The notes under the pieces: model-generated | What the model saw: the letters and a program-made list of their open reading frames with translations, nothing else | What the model was told of the DNA's origin: nothing | The model's database searches: none | NCBI RefSeq assembly: GCF_026000115.1 | Contig: NZ_AP026868.1 | Coordinates: 1 to 64,000, forward strand | Reading direction: 5' to 3' | DNA length: 64,000 nucleotides | Origin: Aureispira anguillae | Lineage (GTDB): Bacteria; Bacteroidota; Bacteroidia; Chitinophagales; Saprospiraceae | Shown here: positions 1-10,170 of the stretch, in pieces | How the letters are laid out: each line of letters starts with the position of its first letter | How positions within the stretch are numbered: position 1 is the stretch's first letter | Made by a program: the position numbers and the translations under genes

Positions 1-3000
1 ATGGCCTCATTTTTTACTTTTTTATACCACTACTTCCAGCAACGAAAATTATTTTTAGCCATTTTAGTTAGTGGTTTTCTAGTTGCATCTTTATGGCTTA
101 TTGCTAGTCAGCTTAAATTAAACGAAGATATAGCCAAGGTTATTCCCTTAGATGCTAATATCCAAAAAGTCAATCAAGCTTATCAGAACACTAAATTTTC
201 GGATAATCTTATCTTTCATCTTTCCCCTACAGATACCGCTAGTTTTGATCGCCCAGCTGCACTCATCGATTTTGCGGATAGCCTTGTTGCTTCGTTAGGT
301 CACTTGGATTCCAATAAAATTCAAGAAATTCGTTATACCCTTTCAGATGCTGCGATTACCCAATTATACGATTTGTTTTACGAGCATTTGCCGCTTTTTT
401 TAGCTCCCAAAGATTACGAAGAACTTGCCAATCGTTTGGATTCTACAGGCATTCAAAAATCGCTAAGATCTGTCTACAAAACCCTGCTTTCTCCTGCGGG
501 ATTTGTTTTGAAAAAAAATGTGATAAAAGACCCTTTAGGCTTAGCGAGTTTGCCCCTTCGGAATTTGCAAGATTTCCAGATTGACGGCAATTATATTTTG
601 CACAATAACCGAATTATGACCAAAGACAAAAAGCACTTGTTGTTTTTTGTTACCCCCAAAGCCAATGCAGGAGCGACAGGAGAAAATGCTATTTTGTTGG
701 CACAAATTGATAAAAAAATAGCCGCTACCCAAGCTCAATTTGAAGATAAATTTGAGGCAGAATATTTTGGCAGTATAGCCGTATCTGTAGCAAATGCCGA
801 ACAAATTAAAACAGACATTAGTTATACGGTTGGAGCAGCGCTAATCGCATTAATTTTATTTATTGCTCTATTTTTTAAACGCTTATCCATCCCCATTTTA
901 ATTTTCATTCCTGTTGTGCTAGGAGCTGCAATGGGTTTGGCAACTTTGGTATTGGTCAAAGACAGTATTTCTGCTATTTCATTGGGCGTAGGAGCTGTTT
1001 TATTGGGTATAACCGTTGATTTTTCACTCCACGTTTTTGCGCATTTTAGGTCAGAGGGAGCCGTCAAAAAAACCATTCAGGATATTTCTACTCCTACCAT
1101 AATGAGTAGCCTAACAACAAGTAGTGCCTTTTTATGCCTGTTGTATATGTCCTCTGAAGCCATGCGTGATTTAGGAATTTTTGCAGCCGTTGCGGTCTTA
1201 GCTTCTGCTGTTTCTGCCTTGGTTGTTTTACCTCATTTTTTACCAAAAACAACCCACACAACAAACATTCCTAAAGATACCTTCTTGGATCGATTAGCCG
1301 CTTATCCAATTCATAAAAATAAATGGATAAAAGGGGGCGTTGCGTTGGCTACCTTCTTCTTTTTATTCTTTTTTAATAAGGTTCAATTTGAAGATGATAT
1401 GAACAATATCAACTTCATGCCTCCTGCCCTAAAAACAGCCGATCAGAACCTCCAACAAATGGGAGGAGAAGCCCTAAAAAGCACCTACGTTGTTAGCACT
1501 GCATCCGATATGGAGACCGCACTAAGACGCAATGAAAAAGCCAGTCGCCAACTCCAACAACTAAAAGAAAAAGGAAGCATCCAAAACTATACTTCTGTTA
1601 GTAAGTTTTTACTTTCACAAGAAGCTCAAGCGGAAAAAATAGCAGCATGGAATCACTTTTGGACACCAGAACGAAAAACGGCGCTAAAACAAACCTTGGT
1701 TGAACAAGGCAATAAATTTAAGTTTAAAGCAACGACCTTTAACCAGTTTTCGGCACTCCTTGAAAAAGAATTTAAACCCGTTTCCATTGATCGTTTCAGT
1801 GCCCTTCAAGAATTACTCCTTAGCGAATATAGTACGTTCAAAAATGGGCAATATTCGTTTATTTCTATTGTAAAATTAGAAGACGATCAAAAAGCCACGG
1901 TTTATCCATTATTTCAGGCAGATAAAGACATTACTATTTTTGACAAACAATTTATTGCCGATCAATTTGCGCAATCCCTACAAAAAGATTTTAGTACACT
2001 CGTCAATTGGTCTTTTCTCATTGTTCTAATCATTTTGTTAATTGCATTTGGTCGGATAGAATTAGCCCTTTTGACTATATTTCCGATATTGTTAAGTTGG
2101 GAATGGACCTTAGGTTTAATGGCATTAATTGGTTTAAAATTCAATGTTGTTAATATTATTATCTGCACCTTTATTTTTGGGTTAGGAATAGACTATAGCA
2201 TTTTTGTAACCAAAGGTTTGCTGCATGAATATAAGTATGGCGAACGCATTTTACCTACTTATAAAACCTCCATTATTCTATCCGCTTTGACCACGATGTG
2301 TGGAATGGGCGTAATGATTTTTGCGCAACACCCTGCCCTATTTTCCATTGCCAGTTTATCCATTATAGGCATTTTATCTATTTTGGTTATTACATTCACC
2401 ATACAACCCTTAATTTTTGGCGTATTAATACTCAATCGCAAAGCAAAAGGATTGCCTCCTTATACTCTGTTGAATATTATTTCTACGGTTATCGCCTATA
2501 CACATTTTTTATCGGGTTGTTTAATCCTAACCCTGCTCACTTTTACGCTAACCATTAGCCCCTTTCAAAAAGAGCTTAAAAAATACCTGTTACATCGAGT
2601 GATTCGACTATTTTCAGCCTCTTTAATCCACTTGATGTTTAACGTTCGAAAAATTTATATCAACAAAGAAAAATTACAGCTTAACCAACCTGCACTAATC
2701 ATTGCCAACCACCAATCCTTCTTGGATATAATGATGATTTTGATGTTACATCCCAAGATTATTATTATGACAAATAGTTGGGTTTGGAATTCGCCTATTT
2801 TTGGAAGAGTAATTCGTTTTGCTGATTTTTACCCTTCTGATGCTGGTGCAGAAAATAGCATTGAACAGCTCCAAAAATTGACCGATAAAGGCTATTCTAT
2901 TATGGTTTTCCCTGAAGGGACTCGCTCTAAAACGGGGAAAATAAGTCGTTTTAAAAAAGGGGCTTTTTACATCGCAGAACAATTGAATCTAGATATTCTT

Positions 3001-3879
3001 CCTATTGTTTTTCATGGAACAGGGGATTGTATTCGAAAAAATGATTTTTTGGTGCATGGCACGACGGTTACCATGAAATTTTTAGATCGAATTTCTCCTA
3101 CCGATTCATCTTGGGGAAACAGTTATTCTGAGCGTACAAAATCGATTAGCAAATACTTTAAACAAGAATTTCAGCAGATAAAAGAAGCTACTGAAACCGC
3201 TGATTTTTTTGAAGATCGATTGATCAAAAACTATATCTACAAAGGACCTGTTTTGGAGTGGTATACTCGAATAAAAGTCCGATTAGAAGATAAATACCGC
3301 CCCTTTGATGCTTTGCTCCCCAAAAAAGCCACGATAACTGATATTGGTTGTGGCTATGGAATGATGCCCTATATGTTGCATTTATTATCCAATGATCGAA
3401 TTATAACAGGCATCGATTATGATGCTGAGAAAATATTGGTTGCCAATGAAGCTTTTTTAAAAAATGACAAGATCAATTTTGTAGCAGCAGACGCAACTCA
3501 ATATCCATTAACCGCTAGTGATGTCTTCTTAATTAGTGACATGCTCCACTACATCCCAAAAGCAGCACAACACCAACTCATTAGAAGATGTCTAGATCAG
3601 CTCAATGAGGGCGGAATGCTGATTATACGAGATGGAGATGCAGATTTAAAAGAGCGGCATGAAGGCACTGTCTGGACAGAGAAGTTCTCTACTCAGATAT
3701 TTGGTTTTAATAAAACCATAGCAGAAAATTTAACCTTTTTGTCTGGCAAAGAGATTGAGAAAGTGGCAGGTGAATATAATCTAACCGTTGAGCGATTGGA
3801 TCTAACACAAAAAACCTCTAATATTATTTTTATCATCAAGAAACACAGTGTTCCTAGGGACATCTCTAAATCCTACTAA
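1..3879 (+). CDS. MMPL exporter fused to PlsC-type acyltransferase and SAM methyltransferase
   Basis: Three enzymes in one 1292-residue chain. Residues about 1-850 are an RND/MMPL-type inner-membrane transporter, with an N-terminal membrane helix (14-36), a loop domain, and two clusters of membrane helices near 273-415 and 664-820. Residues about 880-1040 are a lysophospholipid/glycerol acyltransferase domain with the HX4D motif (H904, D909) and the FPEGTRS motif near 970. Residues about 1075-1280 are a class I methyltransferase with the glycine motif IGCGYG at 1115-1120. These three activities occur in aryl-polyene and flexirubin pigment clusters, where they are thought to move and esterify the aryl-polyene in the envelope; that role is inferred here from family and neighbours. 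It is the first visible gene of a tight four-gene operon, with the next start 2 bp after its stop. The ATG is the first base of the window, so a longer upstream start cannot be excluded, though the N-terminus looks normal. Confidence 0.9.
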   Translation: MASFFTFLYHYFQQRKLFLAILVSGFLVASLWLIASQLKLNEDIAKVIPLDANIQKVNQAYQNTKFSDNLIFHLSPTDTASFDRPAALIDFADSLVASLGHLDSNKIQEIRYTLSDAAITQLYDLFYEHLPLFLAPKDYEELANRLDSTGIQKSLRSVYKTLLSPAGFVLKKNVIKDPLGLASLPLRNLQDFQIDGNYILHNNRIMTKDKKHLLFFVTPKANAGATGENAILLAQIDKKIAATQAQFEDKFEAEYFGSIAVSVANAEQIKTDISYTVGAALIALILFIALFFKRLSIPILIFIPVVLGAAMGLATLVLVKDSISAISLGVGAVLLGITVDFSLHVFAHFRSEGAVKKTIQDISTPTIMSSLTTSSAFLCLLYMSSEAMRDLGIFAAVAVLASAVSALVVLPHFLPKTTHTTNIPKDTFLDRLAAYPIHKNKWIKGGVALATFFFLFFFNKVQFEDDMNNINFMPPALKTADQNLQQMGGEALKSTYVVSTASDMETALRRNEKASRQLQQLKEKGSIQNYTSVSKFLLSQEAQAEKIAAWNHFWTPERKTALKQTLVEQGNKFKFKATTFNQFSALLEKEFKPVSIDRFSALQELLLSEYSTFKNGQYSFISIVKLEDDQKATVYPLFQADKDITIFDKQFIADQFAQSLQKDFSTLVNWSFLIVLIILLIAFGRIELALLTIFPILLSWEWTLGLMALIGLKFNVVNIIICTFIFGLGIDYSIFVTKGLLHEYKYGERILPTYKTSIILSALTTMCGMGVMIFAQHPALFSIASLSIIGILSILVITFTIQPLIFGVLILNRKAKGLPPYTLLNIISTVIAYTHFLSGCLILTLLTFTLTISPFQKELKKYLLHRVIRLFSASLIHLMFNVRKIYINKEKLQLNQPALIIANHQSFLDIMMILMLHPKIIIMTNSWVWNSPIFGRVIRFADFYPSDAGAENSIEQLQKLTDKGYSIMVFPEGTRSKTGKISRFKKGAFYIAEQLNLDILPIVFHGTGDCIRKNDFLVHGTTVTMKFLDRISPTDSSWGNSYSERTKSISKYFKQEFQQIKEATETADFFEDRLIKNYIYKGPVLEWYTRIKVRLEDKYRPFDALLPKKATITDIGCGYGMMPYMLHLLSNDRIITGIDYDAEKILVANEAFLKNDKINFVAADATQYPLTASDVFLISDMLHYIPKAAQHQLIRRCLDQLNEGGMLIIRDGDADLKERHEGTVWTEKFSTQIFGFNKTIAENLTFLSGKEIEKVAGEYNLTVERLDLTQKTSNIIFIIKKHSVPRDISKSY

Positions 3880-3881
3880 TT

Positions 3882-5405
3882 TTGGAAAAAAAATACGACA
3901 TAACGATAATTGGTAGTGGGCTAAGTGGTCTGATTTGTGGTTATATCCTAAGCAAAGAAGGCTATAAAGTTTGCATATTGGAAAAGAACAAGCAATTTGG
4001 TGGCTGTTTGCAAACCTTTGTGCGAGACAGATGCATTTTTGATGTTGGAGTCCATTATATTGGCGGGCTTGCAGAAGGACAATCCCTAAATCAATATTTT
4101 AAATATCTGGGGATCATGGATGATTTGAAGCTCCAACGCATGGATATGGATGCTTTTGATGTCATTAGCTTTGAAGGAAATCCCACTGCCTATAAAATGG
4201 CACAAGGACACGAACGTTTTATTGATAGCCTTTCGGAGCAATTTCCTACTGAACGAATAGCAATTAAGAATTACAACAAAGCCATTCAAGATATTTGCAA
4301 ACAGTTTCCTCTATATCATTTAGAGGTTGACAAAGCCTATCCTACCAACTTTGAGCATCTTATGATTAATGCTAAGGATAAAATTGCTAGCCTCACTTCT
4401 AACCCAACGCTACAAGCTGTTTTAGCAGGCAACAATATACTCTATGCAGGAAGGGGAAGCGCCACACCTTTTTATTTACATGCTATGGTACTCAATAGCT
4501 ATATAGAAAGTGCTTGGCGTTGTGTAGATGGAGGTTCTCAAATTGCTCGTTTATTAGTCAAAAATATTAGAGCAAATGGAGGAGATATTTTTAAAAGAAA
4601 AGAAGTCGATCAGTTTGTATTTGATGGTGCTAAAATAAAAGCAGTACGACTAACTACAGGAGAAGAAATTACCACCAAAGAAGTAATTTCTAGCGCACAT
4701 CCAACGCAATTAAGTCGCTTTGTTCGAGGACAAAACGGTCACCTAAGAAAGGCCTACCTCAATCGAATTAATAACATAAAAGCAACTCCTTCTGTCTTTT
4801 CTGCTCATTATACCCTAAAACCCAATACGGTAAAATACATCAATAGAAATCATTACCACAATAAAACAACTGCGATGTGGGATGCTATTGATTACAACCA
4901 AAAAAATTGGCCCTCTACTTACTTAGCCTTAACCCCCAATGTATCCAAAAACTCTATTTATGCTGATAGCTTTGCAGCAATGTGCTACATGGATTATCAA
5001 GAGGTTCAACAGTGGGGAAACACCTTTAATACGGTATCCAATGAACAATCGAGAGGAGAAGATTATGAAGCATTTAAGCAAGAAAAAGCCGCAGCATTAT
5101 TGGAACAATTGTACAAACAATTTCCTCAATTAAAAGGAAACATCTCCAACACCTACGTTTCTACTCCCTTGTCTTTTAGAGATTATATTGGCTGCCCAAC
5201 GGGGTCTCTTTATGGCTTTGAACGCAACTACAAAGATCCTATGCGTACTGCCTTGGCCGTCCAAACACGCATTCCCAATTTGAGCCTAACGGGACAAAAC
5301 GTTAATGTGCATGGCATTTTAGGAGTGACAGTAAGTGGCATCTTAGCCTGCTTAAAGTTTACCGATAGAAAAAAATTATTGACAGATATTGTTTCTGCCA
5401 CTTAG
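3882..5405 (+). CDS. CrtI-like NAD(P)/FAD-dependent oxidoreductase (phytoene desaturase/retinol saturase type)
   Basis: A 507-residue flavoprotein. The N-terminal Rossmann motif G-S-G-L-S-G-L (residues 12-18), followed by the acidic end of the second strand, binds the FAD ADP moiety. The C-terminal stretch containing TGQN and the helix after it matches the FAD-closing motif of carotenoid desaturase and saturase relatives. The substrate is not evident. In flexirubin/aryl-polyene operons this family is presumed to adjust the oxidation state of the polyene or aryl head group. The start is an unusual TTG at 3882, because no ATG lies between the upstream stop (3877-3879) and the Rossmann motif; the 2-bp gap implies translational coupling to the exporter gene. 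The family call is firm and the substrate unknown. Confidence 0.85.
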   Translation: MEKKYDITIIGSGLSGLICGYILSKEGYKVCILEKNKQFGGCLQTFVRDRCIFDVGVHYIGGLAEGQSLNQYFKYLGIMDDLKLQRMDMDAFDVISFEGNPTAYKMAQGHERFIDSLSEQFPTERIAIKNYNKAIQDICKQFPLYHLEVDKAYPTNFEHLMINAKDKIASLTSNPTLQAVLAGNNILYAGRGSATPFYLHAMVLNSYIESAWRCVDGGSQIARLLVKNIRANGGDIFKRKEVDQFVFDGAKIKAVRLTTGEEITTKEVISSAHPTQLSRFVRGQNGHLRKAYLNRINNIKATPSVFSAHYTLKPNTVKYINRNHYHNKTTAMWDAIDYNQKNWPSTYLALTPNVSKNSIYADSFAAMCYMDYQEVQQWGNTFNTVSNEQSRGEDYEAFKQEKAAALLEQLYKQFPQLKGNISNTYVSTPLSFRDYIGCPTGSLYGFERNYKDPMRTALAVQTRIPNLSLTGQNVNVHGILGVTVSGILACLKFTDRKKLLTDIVSAT

Positions 5406-5440
5406 CACACCAGATCACTAAACGGATAATTTTAAACTCT

Positions 5441-7138
5441 ATGACACGATTAAAAAAATGGGGCAAACGCCTTCGAAATCTTTTAATTTTCACCGTACTT
5501 TTGGTGCTGTTTTTAGAATGGTGGTTGAGCATCAGTCCCCCTCCAATAACAGATACTAGTGCCTGGACTTTAGAACGCAGCAAAAATGGAAACGATTTTT
5601 ACCGTATAAAAAATAATTGGCTGCAAAAAAATGAACATGGTCTTTGGGAAGCCTATATAGAGGGTAAACCCTTTGAGAGGGGAGCAATTTTAGGCAACTT
5701 AGCCCAAGAGCTTATTGTCCAACAAGAAGTATATTTTGTACGACAAATCAAAGCGTTAATTCCTTCTGATGCTTTTTTGTATTTGTTGCGCTATATGGTT
5801 GGTTTTTTTAATCGAAATTTGGATGAATATATTCCTATAGAATATCAGCAAGAGATTTATGGTGAGACGCATTTTTGTAGCAATGAGTTTAATGCGATAG
5901 GTTCTAATTATGAACGTATTTTAAATTACCATGCTGCTCACGACATTGGTCATGCGCTAAAAGATTATGCAGTGGTGGGCTGTACTTCTTTTTCTAGCTG
6001 GAAAGAAAAAAGTGCAGATAGTAGCTTGATTATAGGGCGTAATTTTGATTTTTATGTAGGAGATGATTTTGCCAAGGACAAGATGGTGTTGTTTATCAAT
6101 CCAGAAGAAGGGTACCAACTAGCAACCGTTACTTGGGGGGGCTTCTTAGGGGTCGTTTCTGGAATGAATGAGAAAGGATTAACGGTGACTTTAAATGCTG
6201 CAAAATCTGGCTTGCCTACCTCGGCCAAAACTCCTATATCTATTGTGGCTCGAAAGATTTTACAATATGCAAAAAACATAGAGGAGGCCTATCAAATTGC
6301 TCAACAATATGAGACATTTGTATCAGAGTCGCTAATGATCGGTTCCGCAGAGGATGGGCGTACGGCTATCATTGAAAAATCCGTTAACCAAATTGCTTTG
6401 TATTATTCTGATGACAATGAAATTATTTGTTCGAATCATTATCAAAGTAATGCTTTTCAAACGGATAGTGACAACCTCAATAACATAGCGACCAGCGCCT
6501 CTAATTATCGACAAATTCGCACTCAAAACCTAATGCAAAAACATACGCCTTTGGATTATCAAGCGGTAGCACATATTCTTAGAGATAAACAAGGTCATCA
6601 AGGAGTGGATATAGGATTGGGCAATGAAAAAGCCTTAAACCAATTGCAGGGACATCATTCGGTTATTTTTATGCCAGAACAACGCCTCATGTGGGTCTCT
6701 ACGGCTCCTTATCAGCTAGGAGAATTTGTGGCTTATGATTTGAATAGTATCTTTAATCAGAAAAAGGTTCCCAATCGTTCTGTTGGCGTTGACTCCTTGC
6801 TTATTGCCCAAGACTCCTTTGCCTTATCCACTGATTTTAAGAACTATGTAAAATTTAGACAATTAAAAAAAGAATTAACATTACTGGCTCAAAATGGTAC
6901 TTCCTGTACGTCAGAAGAAGAGAAAAAGGCAGCACTTATTATAGAACTTAACCCTGATTATTACCATGCCTATGAGTTAGCTGGAAATTTTTATAAGGCA
7001 AAACAAAATTATCAAAAAGCAATTTCAGCTTATACAACTGCCTTAAGCAAAGAGGTTGCAACAGCAGCAGAAAGAACGCTTATTCTAGAAAATTTAGAGG
7101 CTTGTAAAATGGCAGTTCAAGAACAAAACAACTCATAA
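5441..7138 (+). CDS. C45-type N-terminal-nucleophile acyltransferase/hydrolase with membrane anchor and TPR tail
   Basis: A 565-residue protein resembling acyl-CoA:6-aminopenicillanate acyltransferase (peptidase C45). A membrane anchor spans residues 12-30. The segment G180-C181-T-S-F fits the family's autoproteolysis site, with Cys181 becoming the N-terminal nucleophile of the mature enzyme. The core continues with GRNFDFY and a glycine-rich G-F-L-G-V-V-S-G-M-N-E-K-G strand typical of the Ntn fold. The last ~70 residues form a TPR-like helical hairpin. The family forms or cleaves amide and ester bonds with acyl groups. Genes of this type recur in flexirubin clusters, where they may join or trim the acyl part of the pigment; that function is inference. 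It sits 35 bp after the oxidoreductase gene and 31 bp before the ligase gene. Confidence 0.8.
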   Translation: MTRLKKWGKRLRNLLIFTVLLVLFLEWWLSISPPPITDTSAWTLERSKNGNDFYRIKNNWLQKNEHGLWEAYIEGKPFERGAILGNLAQELIVQQEVYFVRQIKALIPSDAFLYLLRYMVGFFNRNLDEYIPIEYQQEIYGETHFCSNEFNAIGSNYERILNYHAAHDIGHALKDYAVVGCTSFSSWKEKSADSSLIIGRNFDFYVGDDFAKDKMVLFINPEEGYQLATVTWGGFLGVVSGMNEKGLTVTLNAAKSGLPTSAKTPISIVARKILQYAKNIEEAYQIAQQYETFVSESLMIGSAEDGRTAIIEKSVNQIALYYSDDNEIICSNHYQSNAFQTDSDNLNNIATSASNYRQIRTQNLMQKHTPLDYQAVAHILRDKQGHQGVDIGLGNEKALNQLQGHHSVIFMPEQRLMWVSTAPYQLGEFVAYDLNSIFNQKKVPNRSVGVDSLLIAQDSFALSTDFKNYVKFRQLKKELTLLAQNGTSCTSEEEKKAALIIELNPDYYHAYELAGNFYKAKQNYQKAISAYTTALSKEVATAAERTLILENLEACKMAVQEQNNS

Positions 7139-7169
7139 GCTTATCGCCAATCCTGAATTTTTACGACAT

Positions 7170-8459
7170 ATGAAAATCCCACAAATAGAACGTGCAACAA
7201 AGGCTGAAATAAAGGCTTTTCAAGATAAAAAATTGAGCCAATTGATTCAATATCTGGCTACTCATTCTCCCTATTATCAACGCATCTTTAACGAACAGAA
7301 TATTAGCCCTGACGCCATTCAAACGCTGGATGATTTATCCCTGTTGCCAATGACAACTAAACAGGATTTGCAGCAATACAACGATGACTTTATCTGTGTT
7401 GATCGACGTCAAATCATTGACTATGTGACAACTTCTGGCACAATGGGAAAACCTGTAACCTTTGCACTAACAGATAAAGATTTGGATCGCTTGGCCTACA
7501 ATGAAGCCACTTCTTTTGCTAGTGCGGGCATCGATGACAATGATGTATTGTTGTTAACGACTACCATTGATCGCCGTTTTATGGCAGGCTTGGCTTATTT
7601 TCTAGGTGCTAGAAAGTTAGGGGCAGGCATTGTACGAGTAGGGTCTGGTTTACCAGCTTTGCAATGGGATACCATCAAGCGAGTTTCTCCAACCGCCTTA
7701 ATTGCGGTGCCTTCTTTTATCTTTAAGTTGATAGAATACGCCAAAAAGAATGGCATTGACTATCAGAACAGCAGTATAAAAAAAGCCATTTGCATTGGAG
7801 AATCTTTGCGCAATTCCGACTTCTCACTCAATACCCTAGGGCAAAAAATCACCGACTTGTGGGATATAGAATTATATTCTACCTATGCTTCTACTGAGAT
7901 GAGTACGGCTTTTACCGAATGCGAATATAGTAGAGGCGGGCATCATCATCCAGAGTTAATCATTGTTGAAATTTTGGATGAAGCGGGGCAGCCTGTTCCT
8001 GAAGGTGTCCCAGGAGAAGTCGTCATCAGTACTTTAGAAATGGAAGCGATGCCCTTATTGCGTTTCAGAACAGGGGACATTTGTGAATGGTATCAGGATG
8101 CTTGTTCTTGCGGTAGAACAACTCTGCGTTTGGGACCTGTTCTTGGTAGAAAAGGGCAGATGATAAAATACAAGGGAACTACCCTTTACCCTCCTGCGTT
8201 ATACAACCTATTGAATCAATTTGAAGAAATTGTTGCCTTTGTGATTGAGGTATTCACCAATGAAATTGGCACGGATGAAATTATTATCAAAATCTGCTCT
8301 AAAGATGCTTCACCTCGATTCCAGAAACGAATCAAAGATCATTTTAGAGCCAAACTAAGGGTCGCTCCTAAGGTAGAGTTTTCGGATTTTGAAACCATCA
8401 ATGCACTGCGTTTTCCAGCGATGAGCCGCAAGCCTGTTTTGTTTTTTGACCATCGTTAG
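7170..8459 (+). CDS. Adenylate-forming ligase of the phenylacetate-CoA ligase/coenzyme F390 synthetase family
   Basis: A 429-residue adenylation enzyme. The P-loop-like motif T-T-S-G-T-M-G-K-P, a Y-A-S-T-E-M motif, and L-R-F-R-T-G-D mark the ATP- and acyl-adenylate-binding core. A short C-terminal lid follows, with G-R-K-G-Q-M-I-K-Y-K-G. Length and motifs fit PaaK-like ligases that activate aromatic acids. In aryl-polyene and flexirubin clusters such enzymes activate the aromatic starter acid (for example a hydroxycinnamate) for loading onto a carrier protein. No carrier or ketosynthase gene is visible here, so the rest of the pathway is presumably left of the window or elsewhere. It is the last gene of the operon. 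I could not find a clear terminator before the next promoter at 8474. Confidence 0.85.
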   Translation: MKIPQIERATKAEIKAFQDKKLSQLIQYLATHSPYYQRIFNEQNISPDAIQTLDDLSLLPMTTKQDLQQYNDDFICVDRRQIIDYVTTSGTMGKPVTFALTDKDLDRLAYNEATSFASAGIDDNDVLLLTTTIDRRFMAGLAYFLGARKLGAGIVRVGSGLPALQWDTIKRVSPTALIAVPSFIFKLIEYAKKNGIDYQNSSIKKAICIGESLRNSDFSLNTLGQKITDLWDIELYSTYASTEMSTAFTECEYSRGGHHHPELIIVEILDEAGQPVPEGVPGEVVISTLEMEAMPLLRFRTGDICEWYQDACSCGRTTLRLGPVLGRKGQMIKYKGTTLYPPALYNLLNQFEEIVAFVIEVFTNEIGTDEIIIKICSKDASPRFQKRIKDHFRAKLRVAPKVEFSDFETINALRFPAMSRKPVLFFDHR

Positions 8460-8473
8460 TTGCCTGTGCTTAA

Positions 8474-8502
8474 TTGAATTGGTCAATTATTTGTTAAATT
8501 TG
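8474..8502 (+). promoter_or_regulatory. Bacteroidota-type promoter for the gene at 8552
   Basis: TTG at 8474-8476, an 18-bp spacer, then TAAATTTG at 8495-8502. This matches the -33/-7 consensus TTG...TAnnTTTG used by the Bacteroidota housekeeping sigma factor. It would start transcription near 8509, about 43 bases before the ATG. Confidence 0.65.
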
Positions 8503-8551
8503 CGCTATTGTTCTTATACATATATTTAACTAAACTCTTTAATTTTTAATT

Positions 8552-10168
8552 ATGAGAAACTTACATTATTTGTTCCTTTTATTTCTTCTCCCTACTTTAA
8601 GTATTGGGCAAGGAAAATTTGACTACACTGTCAGTGAACCCTTCCGTGTAATTGATGCTCGGTATAAAACTTATGCCTCTAAAAAAGGTCAAACTTTGGC
8701 AATCAAGAAAGATGGTAAAGACATCTACATGCAGCATTTTGATGCTGTAAAGATGAAAGAAATTCAACGCAAAAAAATTAGTGATTTACCCAAAGGATAT
8801 GTTATCGAGAATATATCTTGGTTTAAAGATAAACTTTATTGTTATTATTCGCTTTGGGACAAAAAAAATACAACCGAACAACTTTTTGTAAGAGAAATTG
8901 ATTTTGAAAATTGTCAATTTAAAGCCAAAGAAAAAAGAATTGTAGCGGTAAAAGGAAAGTTAACGGGAGCTCCAATGTTTTCTATGGGATTTGGTGGTTT
9001 CTCATTTAGAGTAGAGTCTACTCCAAAGTTTGATTTTTTGTATTCCAAAGACAAGTCTAAGCTATTAGTTCAGTACCGTAGAAAACCTGAAAAAAAGAGA
9101 GATGCAATTAACCATGATATCATTGGTATGTTTGTTTTTAACAACGATCTAGAAAAACTTTCAGGAAGTGATATAGAAATGCCTTACACAGAAAAAAAGA
9201 TGGATAACATCGATTATAGTGTAGATGCCGAAGGGAATGCTTATATTTTGGCAAAGGTAAGACCTGATGGTTCTGATAAAAACACCAAGAAAGATAAAAA
9301 GGATAAAGCGCCTAATTATCATATCGAATTGTTTAAAGTTGCTCCTAAAACAAAGAAAATAAAAATCACAAAAATCCAATTAAAGGACAAATTTATCAAT
9401 GGGATTTGGTTGTTTGAAAGTGATAAAAAAGAAATGCTTTGTGCAGGTTATTACAACAAAAATAACTATGCTACTGCCGATGGTATATTTGTTTTTAAAT
9501 TAGATAAAGAGGGTGGAATCAATGATAAAATTTTTCATGAAATTCCTGTAGAGATTTTAAATCAATACACGACCAGTCGTACACAAAAGAAAAATGAAAA
9601 GAAAGAGAAAAAAGGCAAAGCTGAATTTTCATCTCTTGTCATGGACAAATTAGTTATCCAAAAAGACGGTAGCATTATTTTAATGGGGGAACAATATTAT
9701 GTAGTTGTTACCTATGATTCTAAAGGTAGAGCTCGTTATACCTATCATTATAACGATATTTTGGTAAGCAAAATTAGCCCTGATGGAAAATTAGCTTGGA
9801 TGAGAAAACTCCCTAAGCGTCAAACTGGTGGTAGAGGACAAGGTTCTTTGAGTTATAAACACATGAGTATGGGTGGCAATCACTATTTTGTGTTTTTAGA
9901 TAACATCAAAAACTTAGATTTAGGTTTGGATGAAAGACCAGCCCGTCACATGGATGGTTTAGGAGGATTTTTTACCGCTTATAAAGTTCCTGATGGAAAT
10001 GGTAAGGTTTCTAAAGTTTCCATTTTTGACACAAAAGATGTAAAAGATGGTCTTAAAATTTATCAATTTAGTGTGGATAGAATCCTTGAAGTTTCTAGTG
10101 ATGAATTCATCATGGAGGCCTACAAAAAAGGAAAAGAAGATGTTATGATTAAAGTAAAAGTGAAGTAA
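8552..10168 (+). CDS. Secreted protein of unknown function, lysine-rich, propeller-like
   Basis: A 538-residue exported protein. Residues 1-19 form a signal peptide ending S-I-G-Q. The mature part is rich in lysine, with repeated strand-turn blocks such as D-G-K-L-A-W and D-A-E-G-N-A-Y, which suggests a beta-propeller; this is a visual impression. I see no T9SS sorting tail, lipobox or catalytic motif, so periplasm or outer-membrane association is likely. It has its own promoter (8474-8502) and is followed by a strong bidirectional terminator, so it is probably a single-gene unit rather than part of the pigment operon. I do not recognise the family and give no function. Confidence 0.75.
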   Translation: MRNLHYLFLLFLLPTLSIGQGKFDYTVSEPFRVIDARYKTYASKKGQTLAIKKDGKDIYMQHFDAVKMKEIQRKKISDLPKGYVIENISWFKDKLYCYYSLWDKKNTTEQLFVREIDFENCQFKAKEKRIVAVKGKLTGAPMFSMGFGGFSFRVESTPKFDFLYSKDKSKLLVQYRRKPEKKRDAINHDIIGMFVFNNDLEKLSGSDIEMPYTEKKMDNIDYSVDAEGNAYILAKVRPDGSDKNTKKDKKDKAPNYHIELFKVAPKTKKIKITKIQLKDKFINGIWLFESDKKEMLCAGYYNKNNYATADGIFVFKLDKEGGINDKIFHEIPVEILNQYTTSRTQKKNEKKEKKGKAEFSSLVMDKLVIQKDGSIILMGEQYYVVVTYDSKGRARYTYHYNDILVSKISPDGKLAWMRKLPKRQTGGRGQGSLSYKHMSMGGNHYFVFLDNIKNLDLGLDERPARHMDGLGGFFTAYKVPDGNGKVSKVSIFDTKDVKDGLKIYQFSVDRILEVSSDEFIMEAYKKGKEDVMIKVKVK

Positions 10169-10170
10169 TT

